Source: Ginsengibacter hankyongi (GTDB lineage Bacteria > Bacteroidota > Bacteroidia > Chitinophagales > Chitinophagaceae). From it: a stretch of DNA of 64,000 nucleotides. Every line of letters starts with the position of its first letter. Position 1 is the first letter of the stretch. The stretch is taken from positions 591,203 to 655,202 of the forward strand of contig NZ_VYQF01000002.1 of the NCBI RefSeq assembly GCF_008710285.1, in the 5' to 3' direction. Below the pieces are notes generated by a model. It had not been told where the DNA came from. It worked only from the letters and a program-made list of their open reading frames with translations, and did not search any database. Both the position numbers and the translations under genes were made by a program. Shown in pieces: positions 35,317-44,492 of the stretch.

Positions 35317-36429
35317 TTACTCCGGAACATAATCATACGGCAACATATCTCCTATTTTTTTAAAACCAAGATAACCGTTAGTGGTTATATCCGTTTGATC
35401 ATAATAGTATCCATTCTGTTCTATAACGATTGATTCGCCGGGTGCAAAAAGCAACGTTGATAACTGAAAATTCTTTTTAATCGAGGTATCGGATTCAAGA
35501 TAAGCCCGCTCAGGTTTTGCATTATCATATAGTACGGCCACTTCATTTTGATTAGGAATTATCTCAACTGTGTTAGTACTATCGTCTTTATCATAATTTA
35601 ATGCGCCATATACATTCCCTAGTTTTATCGGCATTTCCTGGCCATTGTTATTAACTACGAATTGTATTTCAAAACCATCTTCACTCAATGTTTTATTGAA
35701 TATGCTTCGCATCAGTTGCAACATAGATCCTTTATAAACAGCAGCCCTGTTTTCATTCCACGTTTGATGTTGCTCTGGTGTTCCTTGCATTTCTTCAAAA
35801 AGAGGATAGCCAATAAACAAGTTCGTATTGGTATTGTAGTCATTGGTAAATGAATCAATCGCAAATTTTAAATTATATCCCAGGGCGAAATTGTTTACCA
35901 CCAGTGGTTCTTTAGCCAACACCTTTAAGCGGTTTCTTTTTTTACTAAAATAAAAATGCAATACCTCGGGATTCTTAATAACACATTGCTTTGCAAATTT
36001 TGATTGGCCAATAAAATTCTGTGTAAAAAATTCTCCGTATTTTTTCCAGCCGTCTTTAACTTCAGTGCTGATAGCAATAGTTACTTCTTCTAAAGATTTC
36101 TCCTTTGGACTCAATTCAAAAGTAAGGCTATCATTTTGCTGAGTGGTATTGCTAATGCGGGCTATGCCGGTTTCATAGCCGGTAAAAGTTACTATAAGCG
36201 AATAGCCTCCACTGGGAATTTTAAGGGTGAAATAACCATCAGCATTTGTTGCTTCACCAAAAGTGGTGTTTTGAGCAAATACGGATGCGCCGGGCAAAGG
36301 AGCTTTTGTATTCTTATCAATAACTCTTCCTTTCACTACATAATAGGTAATTTGAGAAAAGGCCGAATTACTAATACTAAAAATGCTTGCAATAAAAATA
36401 AGCATTGGTAAAAGATGGTTTTTTTTCAT
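35317..36429 (-). CDS. Exported protein with carboxypeptidase-D regulatory-like domain
   Basis: 370 residues with a signal peptide (about residues 1-25, ending AFSQ). Next is a CarboxypepD_reg-like beta-sandwich, VKGRVIDKNTKAPLPGASVF ... GEATNADGYFTLKIPSGGY, as found at the N-terminus of SusC/TonB receptors. Here it is fused to a 250-residue domain of unknown function (from about KKYGEFFTQNFIGQSKFAKQ) instead of a barrel. This architecture is common in Bacteroidota envelope proteins of unknown role. It is transcribed leftwards, after the epimerase gene. Confidence 0.82.
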   Translation of the reverse strand: MKKNHLLPMLIFIASIFSISNSAFSQITYYVVKGRVIDKNTKAPLPGASVFAQNTTFGEATNADGYFTLKIPSGGYSLIVTFTGYETGIARISNTTQQNDSLTFELSPKEKSLEEVTIAISTEVKDGWKKYGEFFTQNFIGQSKFAKQCVIKNPEVLHFYFSKKRNRLKVLAKEPLVVNNFALGYNLKFAIDSFTNDYNTNTNLFIGYPLFEEMQGTPEQHQTWNENRAAVYKGSMLQLMRSIFNKTLSEDGFEIQFVVNNNGQEMPIKLGNVYGALNYDKDDSTNTVEIIPNQNEVAVLYDNAKPERAYLESDTSIKKNFQLSTLLFAPGESIVIEQNGYYYDQTDITTNGYLGFKKIGDMLPYDYVPE

Positions 36430-36448
36430 AGGATTTTTTTCGGGATTA

Positions 36449-37465
36449 TTAAAGATGGTAAATTTCTTTCAGATTGTTACACGTTCTATTAATAGTATCA
36501 GCAACAGGAATAAACTGAAACGCAGGTAAAGCCTTTAAAATTTTTGTATTATCATACTTTACGGTTGACTGGGCAGTGCGTGCTGTTTCTTTAGTAACCA
36601 AATGTTTCTTCCCCGTAACAGCACTTTTCATTGCTTCAAGCCTCCACACAATTTCTGCCAGCAAAGGTGTTACATTTTTTTTCGGCGGCTTTTTTCCAAA
36701 ATATTTTGCCATTAAGAAAAATATTTCTTTGTAAGATAAATTTTCAGCGCTTAAAATAAAACGCTCGCCCGATATTTTACTGTTCATTAACAAAACCATT
36801 GCGTTTGCTACATCTCTTACATCAACAAAACCAGTTGTACCTTCTGTATAATATTTAAATTCGTTGTAAGTAGATTTAAATAAAGCCGAAGAGCCATTAT
36901 CCCAGTTATCTCCACCAAGAATTATAGTTGGGTTTACTATCGCGGCCTGCAATCCTTCTCCAATGCCACGCCATACTTCAAGCTCTCCCAGGTATTTTGA
37001 TTTGCCATAAACGCTGTTACTTGTCTCTTCAGTCCAGTTCATTTGTTCAGTTACAATTTCCCCGTTTCTTATTCTTCCCAAAGCTGATACAGAACTTACA
37101 TGTATTAGCTTTTGCACATTAGCGCTAATGCATGCGTTAACCACATTCGCTGTTCCTTCAACATTAATTTTGAAGAGCTTGTTTTTATCTTTTGTTTCAA
37201 ATGAAACAATTGCGGCACAATGGTAAACATGTGTTGCATCTTCCATAACTTCCTCAAGAGAAGATGTGTCCAATATATCACACTGCTTTATAATTAAATT
37301 GGGATGAGATATATTAACAGGGGTTGAATTATAAATTGCGGTTACGCTATATCCTTTATCAAGTAACTGTTTAGTTAATTCATTTCCAACAAGCCCTGCG
37401 GCCCCGGTTACTAAGATATTTTTAGTGGTACTTAAATTTTCAAATGAACCTGTTTCGTCTTGCAT
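36449..37465 (-). CDS. NAD-dependent epimerase/dehydratase (extended SDR)
   Basis: 338 residues. A Rossmann domain begins NILVTGAAGLVGNELTKQLL (TGxxGxxG). Then come VYHCAAIVSF and the catalytic YGKSKYLGE (YxxxK) with the Ser in HVSSVSALG. The C-terminal substrate-binding half includes VNPTIILGGDNWDNGS and GFVDVRDVANAM. This is the dihydroflavonol-reductase / 3-beta-hydroxysteroid-dehydrogenase-like branch of extended SDRs, so the substrate may be an aldehyde or sterol-like compound rather than a nucleotide sugar; sequence alone does not decide. It lies 50 bases after the 3-hydroxyacyl-CoA dehydrogenase gene, in the same direction. Confidence 0.87.
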   Translation of the reverse strand: MQDETGSFENLSTTKNILVTGAAGLVGNELTKQLLDKGYSVTAIYNSTPVNISHPNLIIKQCDILDTSSLEEVMEDATHVYHCAAIVSFETKDKNKLFKINVEGTANVVNACISANVQKLIHVSSVSALGRIRNGEIVTEQMNWTEETSNSVYGKSKYLGELEVWRGIGEGLQAAIVNPTIILGGDNWDNGSSALFKSTYNEFKYYTEGTTGFVDVRDVANAMVLLMNSKISGERFILSAENLSYKEIFFLMAKYFGKKPPKKNVTPLLAEIVWRLEAMKSAVTGKKHLVTKETARTAQSTVKYDNTKILKALPAFQFIPVADTINRTCNNLKEIYHL

Positions 37466-37515
37466 TAATAAAGTTTGGAGATTCTTTCAACATAAAATTC
37501 TTTATAAAATAAATA

Positions 37516-38373
37516 TTATGCTTTTTCAATTGAATAATTATAAAAGCCTTTCCCTGTTTTTTTGCCAAGTTCGCCATTTATTACTTTATCAACCTGGATT
37601 GGTGAAGGTTTAAAACGTTCCGCTTTTTCAAATGCATTATATATACTTTGGGAAACTGCCAGGTTAATATCGATTCCAATAAGATCCATTAATTTAAATG
37701 GTCCCATTTTAAAACCGGTCGCTTCCAAAATAATATCGGCCTCTTCATAAGATACAATTCCTTCTTCCACCATTTTTAAAGCTTCCAGGTAATATTGGCG
37801 TGCAATTCGGTTAACGATAAACCCAGGCGCATCATTGCACAACACAGGTTCTTTGCCCATTTGTTTGCAAACATCATAAATAGTTTTTGCTATTTCATCA
37901 TTGGTTTGATCGCCCTTTACAATTTCCACCAATTTCATAATGTACGCCGGGTTAAAAAAATGCATTCCGACAACCCGTTGCGGAAAAATTATTTTCTCCT
38001 GGATGGAAGAAACCGAAAGTGAAGAAGTATTGGTTGCAAAAATCACTTCTTCATTATTAAATTTTGCAAGCTCATTAAAGAGAGAAATTTTTGCTTCTTT
38101 AATTTCGGCAATGGCTTCAATAATAATTTCGCCGGTACAGTCTTCTATATCAGTAGTAAAATAAATCCGGTTATAAATTTTATGTTTTTCAGCAGAAGAA
38201 ATTTTTTCTTTATCAACTAAATATTGAAGATTTTTTTCGATTGCAGATCTTGCCTTATCAATTGCTGGTATGTTTAAATCAAACAGTATCGTATTAAAAC
38301 TACTTTTCGCAGCGACCTGTGCTATGCCGCTCCCCATTGTTCCTGCTCCGCAAACGCAAATGGTTATTGTCAT
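37516..38373 (-). CDS. 3-hydroxyacyl-CoA (3-hydroxybutyryl-CoA) dehydrogenase
   Basis: 285 residues, single-domain type. The NAD-binding N-terminus is ICVCGAGTMGSGIAQVAA. The catalytic His motif is VVGMHFFNPAYIMKLVEIVKG, with the Glu further on in the same segment, followed by NDAPGFIVNRIARQYY and the C-terminal dimer domain (GPFKLMDLIGIDIN, GKKTGKGFYNYS). It oxidises 3-hydroxybutyryl-CoA or related short acyl-CoAs. The enzyme is cytoplasmic. It lies 21 bases after pheS and before the epimerase gene on the same strand, so it may share their transcript. Confidence 0.93.
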   Translation of the reverse strand: MTITICVCGAGTMGSGIAQVAAKSSFNTILFDLNIPAIDKARSAIEKNLQYLVDKEKISSAEKHKIYNRIYFTTDIEDCTGEIIIEAIAEIKEAKISLFNELAKFNNEEVIFATNTSSLSVSSIQEKIIFPQRVVGMHFFNPAYIMKLVEIVKGDQTNDEIAKTIYDVCKQMGKEPVLCNDAPGFIVNRIARQYYLEALKMVEEGIVSYEEADIILEATGFKMGPFKLMDLIGIDINLAVSQSIYNAFEKAERFKPSPIQVDKVINGELGKKTGKGFYNYSIEKA

Positions 38374-38394
38374 GAATTATTTAGAAAAAATATT

Positions 38395-39426
38395 TTACAC
38401 AGCACTCGTAAACTGTTTCAAAAACCGTAAATCGTTTTCACTGAAAAGTCTCAAATCTTTTATTTGATATTTAAGCATGGTAATTCTTTCGATACCCATT
38501 CCAAAGGCAAAGCCTGAATATTTATTACTATCAATACCACAATTCTCCAGCACTTTTGGATGAACCATACCACAGCCTAAAATTTCAACCCATCCTGTAT
38601 GCTTGCATACATTGCATCCGGTACCACCACATATAAGACAAGTGATATCCATTTCTGCACTTGGCTCTGTAAACGGAAAATAAGAAGGCCTGAAACGAAC
38701 TTTAATTGTATTGCCAAACATTTCCTGTACAAAAAAATAAAGTGTTTGTTTGAGATCAGCAAACGAAACATCGCTGGCTATATACAATCCCTCTACCTGG
38801 TGAAAAAAACAATGCGCCCTTGCGCTAATGGTTTCATTGCGGTAAACGCGGCCCGGACAAATAATTCTTATGGGCAATTTTCCCTTTTTCATTTCACGTA
38901 CCTGCACGCTACTGGTGTGGGTACGCAACATCCAGTCAGGATTTTGAGATACATAAAAGGTATCCTGCATATCTCTGGCCGGGTGGTTTTCCGGAAGGTT
39001 AAGTGCAGTAAAATTATGCCAGTCATCCTCTATTTCGGGGCCTTCTGCAACGGCAAAGCCTAAACGCTGAAATATTGAAATGATCTTATTCCTGACAATA
39101 CTTATCGGATGTCGGCTCCCCAAAGGCAAAGCTTCTCCGGGCAAGCTCAAATCAACCTCACTTCCCGTTGTTTCTTGCCCGTTATCAGATGTCTTCTTTA
39201 ATTCTTCATATTTATTTTCAGCAAATAACTTTAAATCGTTCAATACCTGCCCCATTTCTCTCCGGTTTTCTGCCGGAACATTTTTCATTTCACCCATCAA
39301 AGATTTTATCAATCCTTTAGAACCCAGAAACTGGATGCGAAATACTTCAGCCGGATTTTTATCAGTAGTAGAAAAATTATTAATTTCTGCTTTTGAATTT
39401 TCAACCTCTTGCAACAAATTATTCAT
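38395..39426 (-). CDS. pheS: Phenylalanyl-tRNA synthetase alpha subunit
   Basis: 343 residues. An N-terminal coiled-coil tRNA-binding arm (to about residue 90) precedes the class II catalytic core: motif 2 with CPGRVYRNETISARAHCFFHQ, the Phe-binding HQVEGLYI, RFRPSYFPFTEPSAEMD, the Cys-rich loop CLICGGTGCNVCKHTGW and motif 3 FGMGIERITMLKY. It forms an alpha2-beta2 enzyme with PheT, whose gene is not in this window, so the subunits are encoded apart. I prefer ATG 39426 (MNNLLQEVEN), which matches family length; an in-frame ATG at 39450 adds eight residues. Confidence 0.96.
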   Translation of the reverse strand: MNNLLQEVENSKAEINNFSTTDKNPAEVFRIQFLGSKGLIKSLMGEMKNVPAENRREMGQVLNDLKLFAENKYEELKKTSDNGQETTGSEVDLSLPGEALPLGSRHPISIVRNKIISIFQRLGFAVAEGPEIEDDWHNFTALNLPENHPARDMQDTFYVSQNPDWMLRTHTSSVQVREMKKGKLPIRIICPGRVYRNETISARAHCFFHQVEGLYIASDVSFADLKQTLYFFVQEMFGNTIKVRFRPSYFPFTEPSAEMDITCLICGGTGCNVCKHTGWVEILGCGMVHPKVLENCGIDSNKYSGFAFGMGIERITMLKYQIKDLRLFSENDLRFLKQFTSAV

Positions 39427-39547
39427 AATTGCAAAAGTAAGCGAATCCATTATTTAAAAGTTTATAGAACCGTGCATCAGAAAAATTCACACTATATTTT
39501 ATTTGTGCATTTTATCTTTTAGGTTTGCTCAAAATTGGAAAATAAAT

Positions 39548-40675
39548 ATGTACGATATCCATGAATTTTTAACACCGATAAATATAGCGGCAATAAATAA
39601 TGATGAGGGTTACAATGAAAGCCAGCTCGCAGGTTTTATAAAAATTTACGAAAACGAATTTCCGGATTTAACGGGAATTGATATTGTAATAGCCGGCATC
39701 AACGAATTTAGAGGCGATGGTTTTATTGCCCAGGAAGATGCAGCAGATGCGGTACGCCGACAATTATACCAATTGTATTCGTGGCACAAAGATATTTCCG
39801 TTGCTGACGTAGGAAATATTAAATGCGGTGCAACTTTGGCTGATACTTTTGCTGCGGTAAAAACCGTCGTTGGTGAACTGTTGGAATCAGGCAAAACGGT
39901 TATTCTTCTGGGTGGTTCGCATGATAATACGCTGGGACAATATTATGCTTACAGGGATTTGAAAAAAATTATTGAAGCAACCGTTATAGACGCAACAATT
40001 GATCTTAAAAGTGAATCCCCCGCAAGAAGCCAGAATTTCTTGATGGAAATGCTTACCAGTGAACCAAATGTAATTAAGCATTATAATCACATTGGCTTTC
40101 AAAGTTATTTTGTACATCCGCGTATGCTTGAAACTATGGACAAGCTTCGCTTTGATTGTTACCGCTTAGGCAAAGCAAAGGAGCAGATTGAGGAAATGGA
40201 ACCGGTGATCAGGAATTCCGATCTTGTAAGCTTTGATATTGCTGCAATAAAGTACAGTGACGCGCCATCTTCGGCTTGCAGTCCAAATGGATTTACCGGC
40301 GAAGAAGCATGTACCCTTTGCCGTTATGCTGGTTTAAGCCCCAACCTTTCGTCGCTTGGTATTTATGGGTATAATCCCAATAATGATATAGAAAGTTTTA
40401 CCGCTTTGCAAATAGCCCAAATGATCTGGTATTTTATCGATGGCAAAAACCGGAGCATCCGGGAAACAGCATTGACTGACAGGCAAAATTTCAATGAATA
40501 TCATACAGCTTTCGCGGAAGTGGATACTATTTTTATTCAAAGTAAAAAAACAGGAAGATGGTGGATGGAGCTACCCAATAAAAAGCTGATTGCCTGCAGT
40601 TATAATGATTACCTTTTTGCAAGTAATAATGAAATACCGGAACGTTGGCTGAGGGCCCAGGAAAGAGAAGCGTAA
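39548..40675 (+). CDS. Arginase/formimidoylglutamase-fold protein with incomplete metal site
   Basis: 375 residues from ATG 39548 (MYDIHEFLTPI). It has the ureohydrolase fold motifs in order, but two manganese ligands are substituted. The first motif, LLGGSHDNTLG, keeps the His. In place of DAHxD it has VIDATIDL (His to Thr). In place of SFDxDxxDP it has VSFDIAAIKYSD (second Asp to Ala). Active arginases and agmatinases need all six ligands, so this protein probably binds at most one metal or has lost hydrolysis. A C-terminal extension of about 80 residues (RWWMELPNKKLIACSYNDYL) is not usual for arginases. Such proteins are often labelled formimidoylglutamase in Bacteroidota; no other histidine-degradation gene is near. 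Confidence 0.8.
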   Translation: MYDIHEFLTPINIAAINNDEGYNESQLAGFIKIYENEFPDLTGIDIVIAGINEFRGDGFIAQEDAADAVRRQLYQLYSWHKDISVADVGNIKCGATLADTFAAVKTVVGELLESGKTVILLGGSHDNTLGQYYAYRDLKKIIEATVIDATIDLKSESPARSQNFLMEMLTSEPNVIKHYNHIGFQSYFVHPRMLETMDKLRFDCYRLGKAKEQIEEMEPVIRNSDLVSFDIAAIKYSDAPSSACSPNGFTGEEACTLCRYAGLSPNLSSLGIYGYNPNNDIESFTALQIAQMIWYFIDGKNRSIRETALTDRQNFNEYHTAFAEVDTIFIQSKKTGRWWMELPNKKLIACSYNDYLFASNNEIPERWLRAQEREA

Positions 40676-40767
40676 TAACAGAATTAAAAATGAATAATTT
40701 CCCCGGCAGCTAGCTGATTTATTTTAACACTTCTCATACACAATCATTAATAATTTAGCAGGCTATA

Positions 40768-42447
40768 ATGATACATTTTCAATATTCAGAATACCTTCTC
40801 TCACTTGCGGCAATTCCTGTAATGATATTGCTTTATGTTTTACTGTTGAGATGGAAAAAAAAAGCAGCTAAAAAAATTGGTGACCCCTTTCTCGTTAAAC
40901 AATTAACCAAAGGTTTTTCTTCAAAAAAATTTAACGGCAAATTTGTTCTTTTTATAATGGCTTTTTCGTTATGCGGCTTTGCGATTGCAGGGCTGGTAAA
41001 ACCGGATGGCACACAAAAGATAAACCGCAGGGGAATAGATGTTATGATTGCCCTTGATGTTAGTAAGAGTATGCTGGCACAGGATATACAACCTTCAAGG
41101 TTGGAGCGTGCAAAGCAAGTGATATCAAAAATTATTGACAATGCGCCGGATGATAAAATAGGGTTAGTGGTTTTTGCAGGACGGGCCTATCTACAAATGC
41201 CGATGACGGTTGATCATGAATCTGCGAAAATGTATTTATCAACTGCTTCGCCGGATGATGTTCCTACACAAGGAACTGTTATAAGCCAGGCTTTGAAAAT
41301 GTGTTATTCGGCTTTTAATCCCAAAGACAAAACTTATAAATCTATAATCTTAATAAGCGATGGCGAAGACCATGATGATGATGCATTAAAGATTGCTAAA
41401 CAATTGGGCAAAGAGGGTATTATGATAAATACAATTGGCATCGGTTCTCCGCAGGGTGCACCTATTATGGATCCTGAAACAAATAGCTATAAGGTAGATG
41501 ATAAAGGCAATACGGTTATTACCAAATTAAACCAGGATGAATTAAGCAGCATTGCTAAAAACGGAAACGGCCTGTACCAGTTATATTCAACAACAAACGA
41601 GGTAGCGAATAATATTAAAAATCAACTTTCCGGAATTGGCAAAGAAGCAACTATCAGCGACAGCTCTTACGAAGGCTTCAAACAATACTTTCAATATTTT
41701 TTAGCAGCGGCATTATTTTTCCTGTTAATTGAATTTTTTATTACAGAAAAAAACAAGTTGAATAAAAAAGTTATAGCAACCCTTGCAATTTTTTTCTTGA
41801 TAAGTAATGCTTCTTATGCCCAAAATGTAAAGAGTGCAATTATAAAAGGTAATGAAGCGTATAAAAGAAATAACTATGACGCTGCAGAAAATTCATATCG
41901 TAATGCGCTGAAGATTGCTGATAACAATACTACTGCGTCTTATAATTTAGGAAATGCTTTATATAGAAAAGATAATACAGATGAAGCGGTAGAAGCTTTT
42001 GATAATACCATTAAAAATAGTGTAGACAATGCAACCAAAGAAAATGCTTATTATAATAAGGGAGTTGCTTATCAAAAAGCAAAAAAGCTCCCTGAATGTA
42101 TTAATGCTTATGAAAATGCGCTGATGCTGAATCCTAATGATGAAGATGCAAGGCAAAACTTACAACGTGCATTGAAGGAGCAAAAAAAGCAACAGCAACA
42201 ACAGCAAAAACAAAATCAGAAGGATAAAAAACAACAGCCTAAACAAGATCAAAACAAGCAAAAGCAGCAAAACAAACAAGATCAGCAAAAACAAAATAAT
42301 CAACCTAAACCGCAGCCTTCCAAAATTTCAAAACAGGATGCAGAAGAAAAGCTAAAATCTTTGCTGGAAAATGAAAAAGCCCTGCAGGATAAATTGCATA
42401 AAATAAAAGGCGCAGCCGCCCTTGATAAACCTGAAAAAGACTGGTAA
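40768..42447 (+). CDS. BatB/BatC-type fusion: von Willebrand A domain plus TPR repeats
   Basis: 559 residues. Two N-terminal membrane spans (about 9-28 and 53-72) precede a VWA domain with an intact MIDAS: ALDVSKSMLAQ (DxSxS), the Thr in PTQGTVIS, and ISDGEDHDDD. A third span (about residues 308-325) is followed by a signal-like stretch ending SNASYAQ. Two to three TPR motifs come next (GNEAYKRNNYDAAENSYRNA; AYYNKGVAYQKAKKLPECIN). The tail is about 45 residues of almost pure Gln/Lys/Asn. The VWA part corresponds to BatA/BatB and the TPR part to BatC, normally separate genes of the aerotolerance operon. It probably works with BatD (28031). Codirectional with ispG. Confidence 0.88.
   Translation: MIHFQYSEYLLSLAAIPVMILLYVLLLRWKKKAAKKIGDPFLVKQLTKGFSSKKFNGKFVLFIMAFSLCGFAIAGLVKPDGTQKINRRGIDVMIALDVSKSMLAQDIQPSRLERAKQVISKIIDNAPDDKIGLVVFAGRAYLQMPMTVDHESAKMYLSTASPDDVPTQGTVISQALKMCYSAFNPKDKTYKSIILISDGEDHDDDALKIAKQLGKEGIMINTIGIGSPQGAPIMDPETNSYKVDDKGNTVITKLNQDELSSIAKNGNGLYQLYSTTNEVANNIKNQLSGIGKEATISDSSYEGFKQYFQYFLAAALFFLLIEFFITEKNKLNKKVIATLAIFFLISNASYAQNVKSAIIKGNEAYKRNNYDAAENSYRNALKIADNNTTASYNLGNALYRKDNTDEAVEAFDNTIKNSVDNATKENAYYNKGVAYQKAKKLPECINAYENALMLNPNDEDARQNLQRALKEQKKQQQQQQKQNQKDKKQQPKQDQNKQKQQNKQDQQKQNNQPKPQPSKISKQDAEEKLKSLLENEKALQDKLHKIKGAAALDKPEKDW
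42181..42318 (+). repeat. Low-complexity CAA/AAA-rich coding repeat (Gln/Lys tract)
   Basis: Imperfect runs of CAA, CAG and AAA codons encode about 45 residues of Q, K, N and D in the C-terminus of the BatB/C fusion. No single unit is perfectly tandem. Such tracts are prone to length change by replication slippage. Confidence 0.75.
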
Positions 42448-42497
42448 ATTCAAACTCTCTTTTAATCGTATTTTTGCGTAAAATATATTAATATTTT

Positions 42498-44474
42498 ATG
42501 GAGCGCTATGCAGAATCTTTAACTGAATACAAAAGGCTTGCAACACTCGAAGTAAAGGTTGGCGATTTGTTGTTGGGGAATTTTCATCCTATCCGCATTC
42601 AAACCATGACCACAACCGATACGATGAATACAAAAGCAACTGTGGAGCAAAGCATTCGCTGTATTGAAGCTGGAGCAGAACTGGTGCGTATTACAGCGCC
42701 ATCAAAGAATGAAGCAGAGAATTTACTCAATATAAAAAATGAATTAAGAAAACACGGCTACACTACACCGTTAGTTGCTGATATTCATTTCACGCCAAAC
42801 GCAGCAGAAATAGCTGCACGCGTTGTAGACAAAGTAAGAGTGAACCCGGGCAACTATGTCGATAAGAAAAAATTTGAACTGATAGAATATTCTGACGCTG
42901 ATTACCAGGAAGAGATTGAGCGCATAAGAAATCGCTTTACACCACTTGTAAAAATTTGTAAAGAATATGGAACTGCCATGCGCATTGGGACCAACCACGG
43001 GTCATTAAGCGACAGAATTATGAGCCGGTATGGCGATACGCCTATTGGTATGGTGGAAAGCGCTATGGAATTTTTACGCATTGCTGAAAGCGAAAATTAT
43101 TACAACATTGTATTAAGTATGAAGAGCAGCAACCCGCAGGTGATGGTACAGGCTTATAGGTTGCTTATTGAAAATATGTATAACGAATTAGGACATTGTT
43201 ATCCATTACATCTTGGCGTCACAGAAGCTGGCGACGGAGAAGACGGAAGAATAAAATCCGCAATTGGAATTGGTACTTTACTGGAAGATGGCATTGGAGA
43301 TACCATTCGTGTTTCATTAACTGAAGACCCTGAATTTGAAATTCCTGTTTGCAGGAATATTGTAAAAAGATATGTTGGTTTGAAAAGCACTTCAATACCG
43401 CCAATTGAAAAATCTTCTTTATCTATTTTAAATGCTAATACAAAACATACCTCATTCGAAATACAAAACATTAGCGGCAAACATGTACCGGTTGTTATTG
43501 CAGATTTTAGCAAAAAAAATACTATAACTCCCGGAGATTTAGAGGATATTGGTTATAAATATGATGTGCCTACCGATAAATGGAACATCAGTGATATGGC
43601 TGCCGATTATATTTTTTGCGCAAATAAAAATATTGATTTTGCATTACCGGGAACATTAAGAATAATTAATTATTATGATGCTTGGAAACAAACAATAGAT
43701 AAAGAAAAATATGTTCCCATTTTTGATGAACAACAGTACCTGGATGATACGAGTATAAAATCACAAAGCATAAATTTTGTAATGCTGGATTGCTATTCAA
43801 ATGACTATTCTTTTTTTAATAAAAAATTATATTTTGAAAAAATAAAACATGATACTACTGCCGTGCTTTGTTTAAGTTCATCCAATAAAAATGCCATGCA
43901 GAGCATTCGCAGAATGTATATTGAATTAATTGAAAATAATATTAGAAATCCGGTAATATTTATCTGCGATAGTAATGATGATACAATGGATGAAAGCCTT
44001 ATTCATTATGCAATTGAAACAGGTGCTTTATTCCTCGACGGTTTTGGAAGCGGTATTTGGCTTAGCTATAATTATTCTGATAAAAATAAAATGCCTGGGT
44101 ATAAAATAATGAACTCGATTGCGTTTGGAATATTGCAGGCAACACGCATGAGAATATCAAAAACAGAATACATCAGTTGTCCGAGTTGCGGAAGAACATT
44201 GTTTGATCTTCAGGAAACAACCGCTAAAATAAGAGCGGTTACCAATCATTTAAAAGGAGTAAAGATTGCAATAATGGGTTGCATTGTAAATGGACCTGGA
44301 GAAATGGCTGATGCTGACTTTGGCTATGTTGGAAGCGGACCTGGTAAGATAACTTTGTATCGAGGAAAAGAAGTAATTAAAAGATCTGTACCCGAAGATA
44401 TTGCGGTTGAAGAACTCATCAATCTTTTAAAAGAAAGCGAAGCCTGGGTAGAACCTGCTTTAATTATTGCATAA
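42498..44474 (+). CDS. ispG: 4-hydroxy-3-methylbut-2-enyl diphosphate synthase (IspG/GcpE), long form
   Basis: 658 residues. It makes HMBPP in the MEP isoprenoid pathway using a [4Fe-4S] cluster. The N-terminal TIM barrel has IRIQTMTTTDTMNT, LVADIHFTPNAA, VRVNPGNYVD and MRIGTNHGSLSDR. A large insert of about 250 residues (roughly 300-560), found in the plant and Bacteroidota forms, follows. The C-terminal cluster domain has ISCPSCGRTLFDLQ and MGCIVNGPGEMADADFGYVG, which supply the Cys and Glu ligands. TATTTTTG at 42469-42476 is a good -7 box 21 bases before the ATG. It is followed by nadB after 18 bases; both belong to Fe-S or NAD-related core metabolism. Confidence 0.96.
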   Translation: MERYAESLTEYKRLATLEVKVGDLLLGNFHPIRIQTMTTTDTMNTKATVEQSIRCIEAGAELVRITAPSKNEAENLLNIKNELRKHGYTTPLVADIHFTPNAAEIAARVVDKVRVNPGNYVDKKKFELIEYSDADYQEEIERIRNRFTPLVKICKEYGTAMRIGTNHGSLSDRIMSRYGDTPIGMVESAMEFLRIAESENYYNIVLSMKSSNPQVMVQAYRLLIENMYNELGHCYPLHLGVTEAGDGEDGRIKSAIGIGTLLEDGIGDTIRVSLTEDPEFEIPVCRNIVKRYVGLKSTSIPPIEKSSLSILNANTKHTSFEIQNISGKHVPVVIADFSKKNTITPGDLEDIGYKYDVPTDKWNISDMAADYIFCANKNIDFALPGTLRIINYYDAWKQTIDKEKYVPIFDEQQYLDDTSIKSQSINFVMLDCYSNDYSFFNKKLYFEKIKHDTTAVLCLSSSNKNAMQSIRRMYIELIENNIRNPVIFICDSNDDTMDESLIHYAIETGALFLDGFGSGIWLSYNYSDKNKMPGYKIMNSIAFGILQATRMRISKTEYISCPSCGRTLFDLQETTAKIRAVTNHLKGVKIAIMGCIVNGPGEMADADFGYVGSGPGKITLYRGKEVIKRSVPEDIAVEELINLLKESEAWVEPALIIA

Positions 44475-44492
44475 TTAATTTCAAATTATTAC

